The notes: generated by a model from the sequence alone, not told the origin. A DNA stretch of 64,000 nt from Roseitranquillus sp963776845 (GCA_963776845.1 CAVZOJ010000003.1:372001-436000), one strand, 5' to 3'. Counted from the first letter of the stretch, positions 17,844 through 27,625 are shown. Translations and numbers: made by a program.

Positions 17844-19862
17844 TGCGCACCACGGCCATGACGTTCCTCCTGGCTGCGACCGCCTTGCCCGCGCTGGCGC
17901 AGGACGCACGCATCCAGTCAGGTGAGCACGAGACGTTCTCCCGCCTCGTCGTCTACATGCCGCGGGAAGCGGAGTATGACATCGAGGCCGCCGAGGGCTC
18001 CTTCGCCATCAGCTTCGACGCGCCGTTTGGTTTCGACACGTCCGAGGTCTTCTACTACATCCCGCGCGACAGGATTGCGGATTCTCGCAACCAGTGCGGG
18101 GCGGCTTGAGCTCGACCTCGCGTGCGACTGTACGGTGACGGTCGAACGGCTTTCGGGGACGATAGTCTTTCTGGACGTGAACGATGCCGGCACGAAGGAG
18201 GTGGCCGATGCGCCGTCTCCGCAGCGCGCCCCGGTCCCGCAACCCGCCGGACTTCAGCGCCCGCAGATGCCGGGAATACGGCTCCCCCTCACGATGCCAG
18301 GCATGAGCGCCTCTCTGCTGCCGGGCGGCCTCGGCATCCCGATTGATTTCTACCCTTCAGCCAACGCGCCTGATCTGCCCGCTGCCAGCAGCGAAACCAC
18401 CCGCGCCGTGGCGGAGCAGATTGCGAGGGCCACCGCCCAAGGCCTTCTGGAGCCGGAGGCTTCCGAGCCGATGGTGGAAGAGGGCCCGGCCGACGAACCG
18501 GAAGAAGTGGAGCCTGAGCCGTCAATGGATGAAGTCGCGGACGTCACGCCCGGCGACGGTGCCGCCCGACACCTGTCGATCCGCAGCAGCGTCGACGAGG
18601 CTCTGGGGCCGGACCTCCAGAGGGTGGTGCGTGAGTTCGGCGCCAACGGCAAGTGCATCGATGACGCCACCTTCGACGCGGCGACATGGGCGCCGGAGGG
18701 GTTTCGCGATGTCTCTCGCCTGCGGACGAACGTGGTTGGTGAGTTCGACCGACCGGATCCCGAGGGCGTCGCCAGCCTGGCGCGCGCATACATTGCCCTG
18801 ACCTTCGGTGCCGAGGCGCGGCACACGATCGAGACCTTCCGCGCAGGCGTGCCGCAAGCCGACATCCTCCTTGCTATGGCGGACATCGTGGATCATGGCG
18901 CGGCGCGGCGTCCGGCGCGGCTTGCCGAGCAATACGATTGCCGCGGGGCCGGCGCCATGTGGGCCGCGCTGTCGCAGCCGCGGATCCCTCAGGATGCCGA
19001 ACTCGACACCGACGCCGTGACGCTTGCCTTCTCGGCACTGCCGCCGCACCTGCGCAAGCGTCTCGGCCCTCCGTTGGCCGAGCGCCTCTTGGTGTATGGT
19101 GAGGCTGAAGCCGCATCCGTGATCCGGACGGCGACCCTGCGCGCGCCCGGCGCGACGACGATCGAGACACAGCTCCTCGACGCCAAGATCGCACTCGACG
19201 CCGGTCGAAAGGAGGCCGGCGAGGCCAAGCTCGCCGAGGTCGTCGAGGAGACCTCGGGGCGCAGCGTCGAAGCGGTCGAGCGTCTGCTGTCGCAACGCCT
19301 GAGATCGAGCCAGCCAGTCGAGGACGAGCTCCTCGCCGCTGCAGACGCCCTGATCTACGAGCATCGTGGCACCCCGGAGGCGCATCGCCTGACAGAGTTG
19401 CGGATCGAGGGACTCGCGATCAGCGGAGAGGCGCGGCGCGCGCTCGCTGTCCTCCGCGACAGTCAAAGGCACCTGCCGGACGCGACGGTCGCGCGCCTCA
19501 GGGGCGTTTCCTTTGCCGAGGCGGCCGCGCAACTCGACGACGCGGACTTCCTGCTCGTCGCGGTGAATGCCGCCAAGGAGCTGGGGGCGACGCCGGAGGA
19601 GATGGCGGCCCGTCGCGCCGTCGCCGGCCGGCTGGCGGACATGGAGCTCTTCGGTCTGGCACGCTCTCTCGGTGTCGAGGAGGGGCTGGTGGTCGGCGTC
19701 GCGCCTGACACGCGTCGCGCTCCGGCCGTTGCACCCAACTTTCGGACAGCAGCGCCGGAGACCGAGAAGACGCTGGAGCGCGCAGCCGCGCTCCTCGACA
19801 AGAGCGCGGCGCTGCGCGAGCAGCTCGCGACTGCGCTCGCACCGATCCCCGAGACGGAATGA
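17843..19862 (+). pseudogene. Secreted flagellar-cluster protein of unknown function, frameshifted
   Basis: Starts with a signal peptide (FLLAATALPALA, cleaved before QDARIQ) and an N-terminal domain rich in beta strands. The frame closes at 18109, but the next frame picks up the same protein (GRLELDLACDCTVTVERLSG) and stays open to 19862, giving about 670 residues if a one-base insertion near 18098-18101 (a GGGG run) is removed. The C-terminal two thirds is helical with TPR-like character (AEAASVIRTATLRAPGATTI, EVVEETSGRSVEAVERLLSQ). It is coupled to motA and precedes flhA, so a motility role is likely. Family not recognised. Confidence 0.7.
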
Positions 19863-19893
19863 TATCGGGCGCCGGCCGGATTTCCGGCCGGCG

Positions 19894-19908
19894 CTAACGA
19901 CCCGTCAA
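19894..19908 (+). promoter_or_regulatory. Weak CtrA-like site upstream of flhA
   Basis: CTAA, seven bases, TCAA in the gap before flhA. Two mismatches to TTAA-N7-TTAA, so support is weak alone; it is listed because the N7 spacing recurs at other flagellar genes. Confidence 0.2.
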
Positions 19909-20063
19909 CGATACGGCCGCTAGGAATGTGCCGACACGGCACGGCAAGAATTGCGGCGCTTCATGAACATGACCAGAGACCATTCGACGGTTCCGACTCG
20001 CGGAGCGACCTTGTCATTCGCAACGACGCGCTACGGCTGCGCCCGCCTGACAGGATCACGCCC

Positions 20064-22145
20064 GTGAAGCTCAGCATCAAGGCATTGTTCCGGCCAACCA
20101 TCCTGCTCGCGCTCGCGCTTATGGTCATCATCGTGATGATGGTCCTGCCGGTGCCGTCTTGGATTCTCGACGTCGGTCTCGCGGCGTCCTTCGCGCTCGC
20201 GATTCTGATCTTCACCGTCACGCTCTTCATCGAGCGGCCGCTCGATTTCTCGGCGTTTCCGACGATCCTGCTGGCTTCGCTGATGCTGCGGCTGTCGCTC
20301 AACGTCTCGTCGACGAAGCTCATCATCGGTGAGGGCCATACCGGGACCTCGGCTGCGGGCGAGGTGATCGAGGGCTTCGCGATGTTCGTCATGGGGGGCA
20401 ACGTCCTGATCGGGCTCGTCGTGTTCGGCGTGCTGCTGATCGTGAACTTCATGGTCATCACCAAGGGCGCGGGCCGGATGGCCGAAGTCGGCGCGCGCTT
20501 CGCCCTCGACGGGATGCCTGGCAAGCAGCTCGCCATCGACAGCGACATGTCGGCCGGCGCCATCGACCATGCCGAGGCCAAGCGCCGCCGCGAGACCGAG
20601 CTGGCAGAGACCACGTTCTTCGGCTCGCTCGACGGCGCCTCGAAGTTCGTCAAGGGCGATGCAGTGGCCGGCCTGCTGATCACCATCCTCAACCTCGTCG
20701 TCGGCCTGACGGTCGGCCTCATGCTGCACGACATGCCGATCGGTCGGGCGTTCGAGACCTATGCGATCCTGACGGTCGGCGACGGCCTCGTCGGCCAGAT
20801 CCCCGCCGTCATCATCTCGGTGGCGTCTGCGCTGCTGCTCGCCCGCGGGGGGACGACCGGTTCGACTGACCTCGCGATCTTCTCGCAGCTCGGCAAGCAC
20901 GCCTCGGCCCTCGGCACCGTTGCCGCGCTCATGGCGCTCTTCGCGCTGGTGCCGGGCATGCCGTTCGTTCCCTTCATGGCGGGCGCCGGCGTCCTGGCGG
21001 GAGCGGCCTGGTGGGTGAGCAAGGAGAACGCGAGGAAACAGGAAGCCGCCGCCGCTGCGCCGTCCGACGCAGACCTTGCGCCGCGCGAGCGGACGATGGG
21101 CGACGTCCTCGACCTCGACGACATCCACGTCCAGTTCGCGCCGGACCTCGTGCCGATGGTGCTGGACCCCGCGACCGGCCTCGATGCCCGGATCAACAAC
21201 ATGCGCAACCACGTCGCGACGGCGTTCGGGCTGATCCTGCCCGAGATCCGCCTGACCGACGACGCCTCGCTGCCGCCCGGCAGCTACGTCGTTCGCATCC
21301 AAGGCGTGGAGCAGGCGCGCGACAAGCTGAAGTCCGACAAGGTGCTGGCACTCTCGAACGGGTCGAACGAGCTCATGCCGCCGGGTGAAGACGTGCGCGA
21401 GCCGGTCTATGGCGCGCCTGCGCGTTGGGTCGATGCCGAGGCACAGGAAGAGGCCGCGACCTCGGGCCTGACCGTCGTCAGCCCGACGGAAGTGCTGGCG
21501 ACGCACCTGCTCGAGGTTCTGAAGCGCAACTTCTCTCGTCTGCTGACACTCAAGGCGCTGCGCGTCCTGCTCGACGAGCTGACGAACCTCGCCGATCAGC
21601 GGCGGTCGGACGCCAACCGGCGGATGTTGGACGAGCTGATACCGGACAAGGTGCCCGTGGACCTTCTGCTGTCGGTCCTGCGCCTGCTTCTCGATGAGCG
21701 TGTCTCTATCCGGAACCTGCCGCTGATCATCGAGGCCATTGCAGAAGCGAGACCTGGCGCACCGACGGCGGAGTCGATCGTCGAGCACGTGCGCCAGCGC
21801 CTCGGCTTCCAGCTCGTTGCCGAGCTGCGCCGGCCAGACGGCACGGTTCCCCTCGTTCAGCTCGCGCCGGAATGGGAGGAGACGTTCACCAGCTACCAGC
21901 TCGAGGGCCCCGGGCGCGAGGTCGCGCTGCCGCCGGAGAAGTTCAACAAGCTCGCCCAGAACATAGCGGACCGGCTGGGCCGCGCGGGTGAGGCGGGCAT
22001 CTATCCCGCGATCGTCACCTCAATGCACCGGCGTCGCTTCGTACGCACCGTGCTGTCGGCCAAGGGCATCTCCAATCCCGTCCTGTCGTTCGAGGAGATC
22101 GGGACCGACGCGCGCCCGTCTCTCGTGGGCCTTGTCGCAGCATGA
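20064..22145 (+). CDS. flhA: Flagellar export protein FlhA
   Basis: Largest export-gate component. From GTG 20064 the product is 693 residues, the usual size; the open frame extends 46 codons upstream but that stretch has no family features. Eight membrane helices lie in the first half, with FPTILLASLMLRLSLNVSST and the FHIPEP-type block GRMAEVGARFALDGMPGKQL followed by AIDSDMSAG. The C-terminal cytoplasmic domain carries YPAIVTSMHRRRFVRTVL. The stop overlaps the fliR start (ATGA). Confidence 0.95.
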   Translation: MKLSIKALFRPTILLALALMVIIVMMVLPVPSWILDVGLAASFALAILIFTVTLFIERPLDFSAFPTILLASLMLRLSLNVSSTKLIIGEGHTGTSAAGEVIEGFAMFVMGGNVLIGLVVFGVLLIVNFMVITKGAGRMAEVGARFALDGMPGKQLAIDSDMSAGAIDHAEAKRRRETELAETTFFGSLDGASKFVKGDAVAGLLITILNLVVGLTVGLMLHDMPIGRAFETYAILTVGDGLVGQIPAVIISVASALLLARGGTTGSTDLAIFSQLGKHASALGTVAALMALFALVPGMPFVPFMAGAGVLAGAAWWVSKENARKQEAAAAAPSDADLAPRERTMGDVLDLDDIHVQFAPDLVPMVLDPATGLDARINNMRNHVATAFGLILPEIRLTDDASLPPGSYVVRIQGVEQARDKLKSDKVLALSNGSNELMPPGEDVREPVYGAPARWVDAEAQEEAATSGLTVVSPTEVLATHLLEVLKRNFSRLLTLKALRVLLDELTNLADQRRSDANRRMLDELIPDKVPVDLLLSVLRLLLDERVSIRNLPLIIEAIAEARPGAPTAESIVEHVRQRLGFQLVAELRRPDGTVPLVQLAPEWEETFTSYQLEGPGREVALPPEKFNKLAQNIADRLGRAGEAGIYPAIVTSMHRRRFVRTVLSAKGISNPVLSFEEIGTDARPSLVGLVAA

Positions 22146-22915
22146 TGGAGCTCCTTGCCGAGCTGCTCGCCGCAGTCCGGGAGTGGATGACGCTCGCCGG
22201 GGTGGTGTTCCTGCGGGTCGGCGCGATGATGTTCCTGCTGCCGGCGTTCGGAGAGCTGCTGATACCGGCGCGGATCCGGCTGGTCCTCGCGCTTGCCTTC
22301 ACGACCGTGGTCGCGCCTGCCGTGCTTCCGTCGGTTCAGCCGTTCGCGTCGGGTGACGGCCTGCTCCTCCTGCTGGGTACGGAGACGGTCATCGGGCTCG
22401 TTCTCGGCCTCGTTCTGCGGTTCTTTGCAATGGCTCTGCAGATGGCCGGGCAGATGGCGGCGCAGGCGACGTCGTTGTCGCAGATCCTCGGGGATGCCGG
22501 GATCGACCCGCAGCCCGCGATCGGCCAGTTGCTGACCATCGGTGGCCTGGCGCTCGCCGTGGCAGCCGGTCTTCACGTGCGCTTTGCCGAACTGATGATC
22601 TATTCCTACGAGGTGTTCGAGCCCGGACTGATGCCGGGACCGGCGCTCGTCAGCGAGTGGGGGATCCAGCGCATCGCCGCCGCGTTCTCGCTGGCATTCT
22701 CCCTGGCGGCGCCCTTCACGATCGCCGCCTTCGTGTACAACCTCGCGCTCGGCGTCATCAACCGCGCAATGCCGCAGCTGATGGTCACCTTCGTCGGCGC
22801 GCCGGCGATCACGCTCGGCGGTCTCGCGCTCCTCCTGATCTCGGCGCCGATCATGCTCGGTGTATGGCACCAGGGCTTCGTCGAGTTCATCGCCGAGCCG
22901 TTCGGGGCGCGCTGA
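22142..22915 (+). CDS. fliR: Flagellar export gate protein FliR
   Basis: 257-residue membrane protein of the export gate. Hydrophobic helices throughout; FliR-like blocks include MTLAGVVFLRVGAMMFLLPA near the N-terminus and LGVINRAMPQLMVTFVGAPA in the C-terminal half. It overlaps flhA by four bases and flhB by one base, so flhA-fliR-flhB are translationally coupled. Confidence 0.94.
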   Translation: MMELLAELLAAVREWMTLAGVVFLRVGAMMFLLPAFGELLIPARIRLVLALAFTTVVAPAVLPSVQPFASGDGLLLLLGTETVIGLVLGLVLRFFAMALQMAGQMAAQATSLSQILGDAGIDPQPAIGQLLTIGGLALAVAAGLHVRFAELMIYSYEVFEPGLMPGPALVSEWGIQRIAAAFSLAFSLAAPFTIAAFVYNLALGVINRAMPQLMVTFVGAPAITLGGLALLLISAPIMLGVWHQGFVEFIAEPFGAR

Positions 22916-23994
22916 TGTCGGACGAGAATGACGACGACAAGCAGTACGAGCCGTCGCAGAAGAAGCTGGACGATGCGCGCGAGAAGGGAGAGATCCCGCG
23001 ATCACAGGACCTGACGACGGCCGCGAGCTATGGCGGAATGCTGATCGCCGCTGTTGCGCTGGGCGGCCCGGCGCTGATCCACGCCGCGGAGATGATGATG
23101 GCCTTCCTCGACCGGCCAGAGGCGTTGGCAGGCGAGATCTTTGGCGGCGGCGCGGCGCCCGTTCTCGGTGGTCTCGCCGTCGGTGTCGCGGTGCCGCTGC
23201 TGCCCTTCTTCGTCGTTCCCGGGGTGCTGGCGATAGGTGCGGTGCTGGCCACGCGCAGCCTGGTGTTCGCGACCGAGAAGCTGAAACCCAAGATGAACAA
23301 GATCTCGCCGATCGCTCAGGCGAAGAACAAGTTCGGCCGCTCAGGCCTCTTCGAATTCGGCAAGAGCTTCTTCAAGCTGTCGATCTATTCGGTGATCCTC
23401 GGCTTCTTCCTTTACACCAAGCTGCCCGAGATCATGACGACGGTGGCACTGACGCCAGCGATGGCGACGGCGATGCTGCTGCGTCTTTCGATCGCCTTCC
23501 TCTTCATCGTCCTGGTCGTGTCGATGACGATCGGAGGGGTCGACTACCTGTGGCAACGTGCCGAGCACCTGCGCAAGCACCGGATGTCGCACAAGGAGAT
23601 GCGGGACGAGCACAAGCAGTCCGAGGGCGATCCGCACATGAAGCAGCAGCGCAGGCAGAAGGCCTACGACATTGCGATGAACAAGATGCTCTCCGACGTG
23701 CCTCAGGCGGACGTCGTGATCGTCAACCCGACCCACTACGCCGTCGCGCTGAAGTGGGACCGCCAGCGCGGGTCGGCGCCGAAGTGCGTCGCCAAGGGTG
23801 TCGACGAGATTGCCGCGCGGATCCGCGAGATCGCGGCCGAGAACGCGATTGCACTGCACTCCGACCCGCCGACCGCGCGCGCGCTGCATGCCGGTGTGGA
23901 GATCGGTGAGGAGGTGCGGCCCGAGCACTATCGCGCCGTCGCCGCGGCCATCCGCTTCGCCGAGGCGATGCGCAAGAAGGCTCGCCGGCAGTGA
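22915..23994 (+). CDS. flhB: Flagellar export switch protein FlhB
   Basis: Controls the substrate switch from rod/hook to filament proteins. ATG 22915 shares its first base with the fliR stop (TGATG), giving 359 residues. The N-terminus has KKLDDAREKGEIPRSQDLTT, four membrane helices follow, and the cytoplasmic domain has the self-cleaving NPTH motif in VIVNPTHYAVALKWD (near residue 271). The FliK partner is encoded at 39092-40405. Confidence 0.95.
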   Translation: MSDENDDDKQYEPSQKKLDDAREKGEIPRSQDLTTAASYGGMLIAAVALGGPALIHAAEMMMAFLDRPEALAGEIFGGGAAPVLGGLAVGVAVPLLPFFVVPGVLAIGAVLATRSLVFATEKLKPKMNKISPIAQAKNKFGRSGLFEFGKSFFKLSIYSVILGFFLYTKLPEIMTTVALTPAMATAMLLRLSIAFLFIVLVVSMTIGGVDYLWQRAEHLRKHRMSHKEMRDEHKQSEGDPHMKQQRRQKAYDIAMNKMLSDVPQADVVIVNPTHYAVALKWDRQRGSAPKCVAKGVDEIAARIREIAAENAIALHSDPPTARALHAGVEIGEEVRPEHYRAVAAAIRFAEAMRKKARRQ

Positions 23995-24383
23995 AGTCCA
24001 AGGATGTCGCGCGCCTGGCGGCGCTGGCCGACACCGTCTTCGAGGCGGAACTGGCGAAGATGCGCGGCAACCGTGCCGCGGTGGCTGCCGTGGAGGCGGA
24101 AGTCGCCAAGGTTCGGCATGAGCGGCGGAGGCGCCGCGACGCGCAGCGCGAACTGGAAGCGCCGGACGCCGCGCAGCTCGCCTCGGCGGATCTGCACTGG
24201 GATCACTGGACCGACGAGAAGCTGCGGCGTCTGCAGGCCGAGCGTGCTCGGCTGGAGGCCGAAGCCGCAGCCATGCGCTCCGGCGCAAGACGTGCATTCG
24301 GTCGCCGCCAGGCGTTGTCAGGGCTCGAGAAGACGCTAGAGGCGGAGGTGCGGCGCATGGCGGCGCGCCGCGCCAACGAGTAG
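23991..24383 (+). CDS. Coiled-coil protein after flhB
   Basis: 130 residues, very rich in Ala, Arg and Glu, predicted almost wholly helical (LARLAALADTVFEAELAKMR; LEKTLEAEVRRMAARRANE). GTG 23991 overlaps the flhB stop. Size and composition resemble FliJ-type export chaperones, but no decisive motif is visible; a plain coiled-coil accessory protein is equally possible. Confidence 0.65.
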   Translation: MKSKDVARLAALADTVFEAELAKMRGNRAAVAAVEAEVAKVRHERRRRRDAQRELEAPDAAQLASADLHWDHWTDEKLRRLQAERARLEAEAAAMRSGARRAFGRRQALSGLEKTLEAEVRRMAARRANE

Positions 24384-24408
24384 GGGCCACGGCTTTCGCC
24401 GCGGCCCC
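24383..24408. terminator. Bidirectional hairpin between the flhB operon and the PRC-barrel gene
   Basis: GGGGCCACGG and CCGCGGCCCC around CTTTCG form a 10-bp stem with one mismatch, between two convergent genes. There is no strong T-run, but placement and stability suit a terminator. Confidence 0.55.
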
Positions 24409-24436
24409 GCAAGAAACTATCCCGCGCGACGGGAAC

Positions 24437-24886
24437 TTACTCCCAGAAGCCCTCGTCGACGCCTTCCATCGATTCCAGATCTTCCTCGTTGAAGCGCGTC
24501 ACGAAGGCATAGTCCTGATTGTCGACCGCGACGAGGCTGACGTCGTCGACGGCGATCATGACATGCTTGTCCGCGATATCGAGAAATCCACCTACTTCGG
24601 CAACGATCCCGATCAGCTGGCCGTCGCGTGATAGAACAAGATCCTCGATCTCGCCGATCGCATTCCAGTCCGGACCGACCGAGTCGTAAACGGTCGTCGA
24701 ATCCCAGCCTTCATCGTCGGCTTCGTTGGTCGTGTATACCGTGCCGCCTGTTATATCGCGGCTACGGATCAGGTTGTCCTGCATCGACGCCATATCTGCG
24801 CTGGCCGTACCCATTCCATTGGTCTGGGCGACCGCGCCGGTCGCTGCGATACCGAGGGCGAGTGCGCTCGTGGTCAACAGTTTCAT
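24437..24886 (-). CDS. Secreted PRC-barrel domain protein
   Basis: 149 residues with a signal peptide (LLTTSALALGIAATGAVAQ). The mature part contains a PRC-barrel-like fold: VGPDWNAIGEIEDLVLSRDG, then QLIGIVAEVGGFLDIADKHV and VSLVAVDNQDYAFVTRFNEE. The product is acidic and probably periplasmic. PRC-barrel proteins of this type are common in alphaproteobacteria and mostly uncharacterised. It lies between flagellar operons but has no evident flagellar function. Confidence 0.75.
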   Translation of the reverse strand: MKLLTTSALALGIAATGAVAQTNGMGTASADMASMQDNLIRSRDITGGTVYTTNEADDEGWDSTTVYDSVGPDWNAIGEIEDLVLSRDGQLIGIVAEVGGFLDIADKHVMIAVDDVSLVAVDNQDYAFVTRFNEEDLESMEGVDEGFWE

Positions 24887-25127
24887 GTCGAACCTTCCCT
24901 TTCATTCGTGTCGTGGGCAGAACACGCGATCGGCGCGGATGTTCCGGGAGAGATCGAGGTAACGCCGAGCGCCGAGAGCTCGAATGCATTGCGGGATCTG
25001 CAGAAATCACGTCTTGCGCCCGCTTGGTGCGTCCCAGCCGCGAATTGCGATCCAGCCAACGCTGAGTTGCAATTCATTGGGAGCGCGCCCGCCGAATTGG
25101 CGTGCGCGCTGATCGGCTTTCGTTTCT

Positions 25128-25643
25128 TCAGGTGTCCTGGCGAACGATGCTGGTGATCAGCACATCCTTGAGGATCGCGTCTCCCAGGACCTTCTGGCCG
25201 GCTTCGCGCAGCGCAGTGCGAAGGATGTCCATCGCGCCGCTCGACGTGAAGTTTCCGGTGAAGCCGCCGGCATTTGCGTGATCGAACAGCACGGTGAGAA
25301 ACGCGTCACGGACCTTCGGCTCGAAGCTGTGCACCGCATCCTTCCCGCCGACCGCTACTTCGAGGTCGACCGAAAGGATGACCAGCGACTGCACCCGCTC
25401 CGCATTGAGGATGGGGACGATGAACTGATTCCTCAGGCTGACATATTCGGCCATGGCCTCGGCGTCGCCGTGACCCGATGGCTCGCCATGGGAGCTCTTG
25501 CCGGCAGCCGCCTCGGCGGCCGGAGCCGACGCATGTCCGTCGGACTCGACGGAAGGGGCGGATTCGGGACGTAGGGCGACGCCGGCGCCGACGCCGGCGC
25601 CGACCCCAGCGAACGCCAGGACGAGAGGCAGGATGAACTTCAC
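25128..25643 (-). CDS. Second FliL-like protein at the end of the rod/ring operon
   Basis: 171 residues: an N-terminal helix (ILPLVLAFAGVGAGVGAGVA), an Ala/Ser/His-rich linker with several histidines, and a FliL-like C-terminal domain (YVSLRNQFIVPILNAERVQS; AVHSFEPKVRDAFLTVLFDH; KDVLITSIVRQDT). It follows flgH by 13 bases. It is distinct from fliL at 15409-15888, so the cluster encodes two FliL-domain proteins. A start-proximal Gly/Ala/Val repeat (GVGAG) is a mild oddity. Confidence 0.75.
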   Translation of the reverse strand: MKFILPLVLAFAGVGAGVGAGVALRPESAPSVESDGHASAPAAEAAAGKSSHGEPSGHGDAEAMAEYVSLRNQFIVPILNAERVQSLVILSVDLEVAVGGKDAVHSFEPKVRDAFLTVLFDHANAGGFTGNFTSSGAMDILRTALREAGQKVLGDAILKDVLITSIVRQDT

Positions 25644-25656
25644 GGCAACGGCCTCC

Positions 25657-26367
25657 TCAGAAGGGCAGCACCTTGTCCACGATCTGCTGACCGTAGCGGG
25701 GCTGCTGCATGTCGGTGATCTGGCCGCGGCCGCCGTAGCTGATCCGGGCAGAGGCGATCTTGTCGTAGGTGATCTCGTTCTGGCGCGAGATGTCCTCCGG
25801 CCGGACGTAGCCCGTCACCTGCAGCTCGCGGATCTCGAAGTTGACGCGCACCTCTTGGCTGCCTTGGATCTGCAGGACGCCGTTCGGAAGGACGTCGACG
25901 ACGGTGGCGGCGACGCGCAGCTCAAGCTCCTCGTTGCGGCGGACGTTGCCCTCGCCCTCGGCTTCGGAACTCGACTCCAATCCGACCGCGGGATCGACCG
26001 AGATGTCGGCGGGCAGGCGTGCCGGCAGGCCAAAGAGCGAACTGACCCCCATGTTCTCGGACCCCGAGCGCGAGCGAGACGAGGAGTTCCGGATCTCGGC
26101 GCTCTCGTCGATGTCGATGACGACCGTCATGATGTCGCCCCGCTGTCCCGCGCGCCTGTCGCCCAGCAGCGAGCGGGGTCCGCCGGACCACAGCGACGCC
26201 TCGCTCTGCGCAGTCCGCCGATCCGTCTCGGGAAGGATCGGCATCGACATCGCGTAGTGCTCTTCGTTCTGGTCGATCGGCGTGAAACCCGGGGCACGCC
26301 CCACGGGGGCCGTGCTGCAGGCGGAAGCCGCGAGCAGCGCGGCAAGGGTCAGTGGAGCATAGCGCAT
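25657..26367 (-). CDS. flgH: Flagellar L-ring lipoprotein FlgH
   Basis: Forms the outer-membrane ring. The signal peptide ends with lipobox LAASAC; family blocks follow: SLWSGGPRSLLGDRRAGQRG, DIMTVVIDIDES, and near the C-terminus GYVRPEDISRQNEITYDKIA then SARISYGGRGQITDMQQPRY. At 236 residues the length is normal. AAGGAAG precedes ATG 26367. It lies downstream of flgA in the flgB-to-fliL2 operon. Confidence 0.95.
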   Translation of the reverse strand: MRYAPLTLAALLAASACSTAPVGRAPGFTPIDQNEEHYAMSMPILPETDRRTAQSEASLWSGGPRSLLGDRRAGQRGDIMTVVIDIDESAEIRNSSSRSRSGSENMGVSSLFGLPARLPADISVDPAVGLESSSEAEGEGNVRRNEELELRVAATVVDVLPNGVLQIQGSQEVRVNFEIRELQVTGYVRPEDISRQNEITYDKIASARISYGGRGQITDMQQPRYGQQIVDKVLPF

Positions 26368-26378
26368 GGATTTCTTCC

Positions 26379-26825
26379 TTAGCGGCTGGCGAGTGTGAGG
26401 CTGCCGTTCATCACGTAGACCTTGCCGTCTTCTCCGACGGTCCCCGTGACGGTGTTGCGGGACGAGAGGTTCATCACCCGGATCCGGTCGCCGACGCCGC
26501 CCCGGTCGAGCACTCGGCCCTCGGTGGCGATCGTCAGACCGTTCTGGTCATAGATCAGCGTGACGATCTGGTTGCGCTCGACGAGCGCGGCGGGGCCGAT
26601 TTCGCCCGGTCGGACCGGGCGGCCGGCATAGAGGTTCACGCGCGCCTCCTGGCCGATCGCGTCGTCTAGCGACGAGATCGCGCCCGGGATGTCTTCGGCG
26701 ATGATGGCGAGGTCGTCGCCCGTCAGCAGCGTGCCGGCGCGAAGTGTGCGACCCGCGACCACCGTGTCGGCGAGTGCGGCCCCCGGCACGGCGAGAGCGA
26801 GGATGATGGCGAGCATCTTCTTCAT
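26379..26825 (-). CDS. flgA: P-ring assembly chaperone FlgA
   Basis: Periplasmic chaperone for FlgI polymerisation. 148 residues, with signal peptide (MLAIILALAVPGAALA) and SAF-type domain: TLRAGTLLTGDDLAIIAEDI, ARVNLYAGRPVRPGEIGPAA, and the C-terminal IRVMNLSSRNTVTGTVGEDG. Shorter than enterobacterial FlgA but usual for alphaproteobacteria. The start overlaps the flgG stop by one base. Confidence 0.9.
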   Translation of the reverse strand: MKKMLAIILALAVPGAALADTVVAGRTLRAGTLLTGDDLAIIAEDIPGAISSLDDAIGQEARVNLYAGRPVRPGEIGPAALVERNQIVTLIYDQNGLTIATEGRVLDRGGVGDRIRVMNLSSRNTVTGTVGEDGKVYVMNGSLTLASR

Positions 26826-27610
26826 CAGCGCACCTGTGTCGTTGCGCCGAGCATCTGGTCGGCGGCGGAGATGACCTTGGAGTTCAGCTCGTAGCCGCGC
26901 TGCGCCTCGATCAGTTCGGTGACCTCACGCACGGGGTCCACCGAGCTGTCCTCGAGAAAGCCCTGCCGAAACGTCCCGAGGCCGTCCTCTCCGGGGACGC
27001 CGATCAGCGGCGGTCCGGAACCGGCGGTCTCCAGGAACATGTTCGAGCCGATCGCTTCTAGGCCCTTCTCGTTGGTGAAACGCGCGAGGGTGATCTGGCC
27101 CATCAGTTCGGGCTCCGGGCGGTCCAAGAAGTACGCGTAGACCTCGCCCTCGGCGTTGATCGAGATCGACCTCGCATCGTCGGGCAGGGTGATATCGGGG
27201 ACCGTCGGGAACCCTTCCGAATTCACGATCACGCCGTCGGGCGACCGCTTCAGCGCGCCGTCGCGGGTATAGGCGGAGTTTCCGTTCGGCAGTTCCACCT
27301 CGATGTAGCCCGCACCCTCGATCGCGAGGTCGAGGTCGCCGCCGGTCTCGGCCAGCGCGCCTTGCGCGAGCTGGATGGTGACCGACGCCGGACGCACGCC
27401 GAGACCGAGCTGCACGCCCGTCGGCAGGACCGTGCCGTCCTGTGCGTTGATCGTGCCGGGCTGCACGACCTGCTGGTAGTGCAGGTCGGCGAACTCGGCG
27501 CGGCGGGCATTGTATCCCGTGGTGTTCATGTTCGCGAGGTTGTTCGAGATGACCTCGACCCGCGTCTGCTGGGCACTCATGCCCGTGGCGGCGATCTGAA
27601 GGGCGCGCAT
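26825..27610 (-). CDS. flgG: Flagellar distal rod protein FlgG
   Basis: 261 residues, the standard FlgG length. The N-terminus reads MRALQIAATGMSAQQTRVEV, then ISNNLANMNTTGYNARRAEF, and the C-terminus EVTELIEAQRGYELNSKVIS followed by AADQMLGATTQVR, diagnostic for FlgG. AGGAG lies upstream of ATG 27610. It sits between flgF and flgA. Confidence 0.96.
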   Translation of the reverse strand: MRALQIAATGMSAQQTRVEVISNNLANMNTTGYNARRAEFADLHYQQVVQPGTINAQDGTVLPTGVQLGLGVRPASVTIQLAQGALAETGGDLDLAIEGAGYIEVELPNGNSAYTRDGALKRSPDGVIVNSEGFPTVPDITLPDDARSISINAEGEVYAYFLDRPEPELMGQITLARFTNEKGLEAIGSNMFLETAGSGPPLIGVPGEDGLGTFRQGFLEDSSVDPVREVTELIEAQRGYELNSKVISAADQMLGATTQVR

Positions 27611-27625
27611 TGCGAAGGTTTCTCC

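Noticed and set aside
17843..19862. Programmed +1 frameshift in the motA-flhA gene
   Set aside because: No CTT-TGA-type slippery stop of the prfB kind, and the other interrupted genes share no motif; sequencing error or mutation is simpler.
20031..21788. 585-codon frame opposite flhA
   Set aside because: Antisense shadow; His/Arg/Asp-rich sequence typical of the reverse strand of membrane-protein genes.
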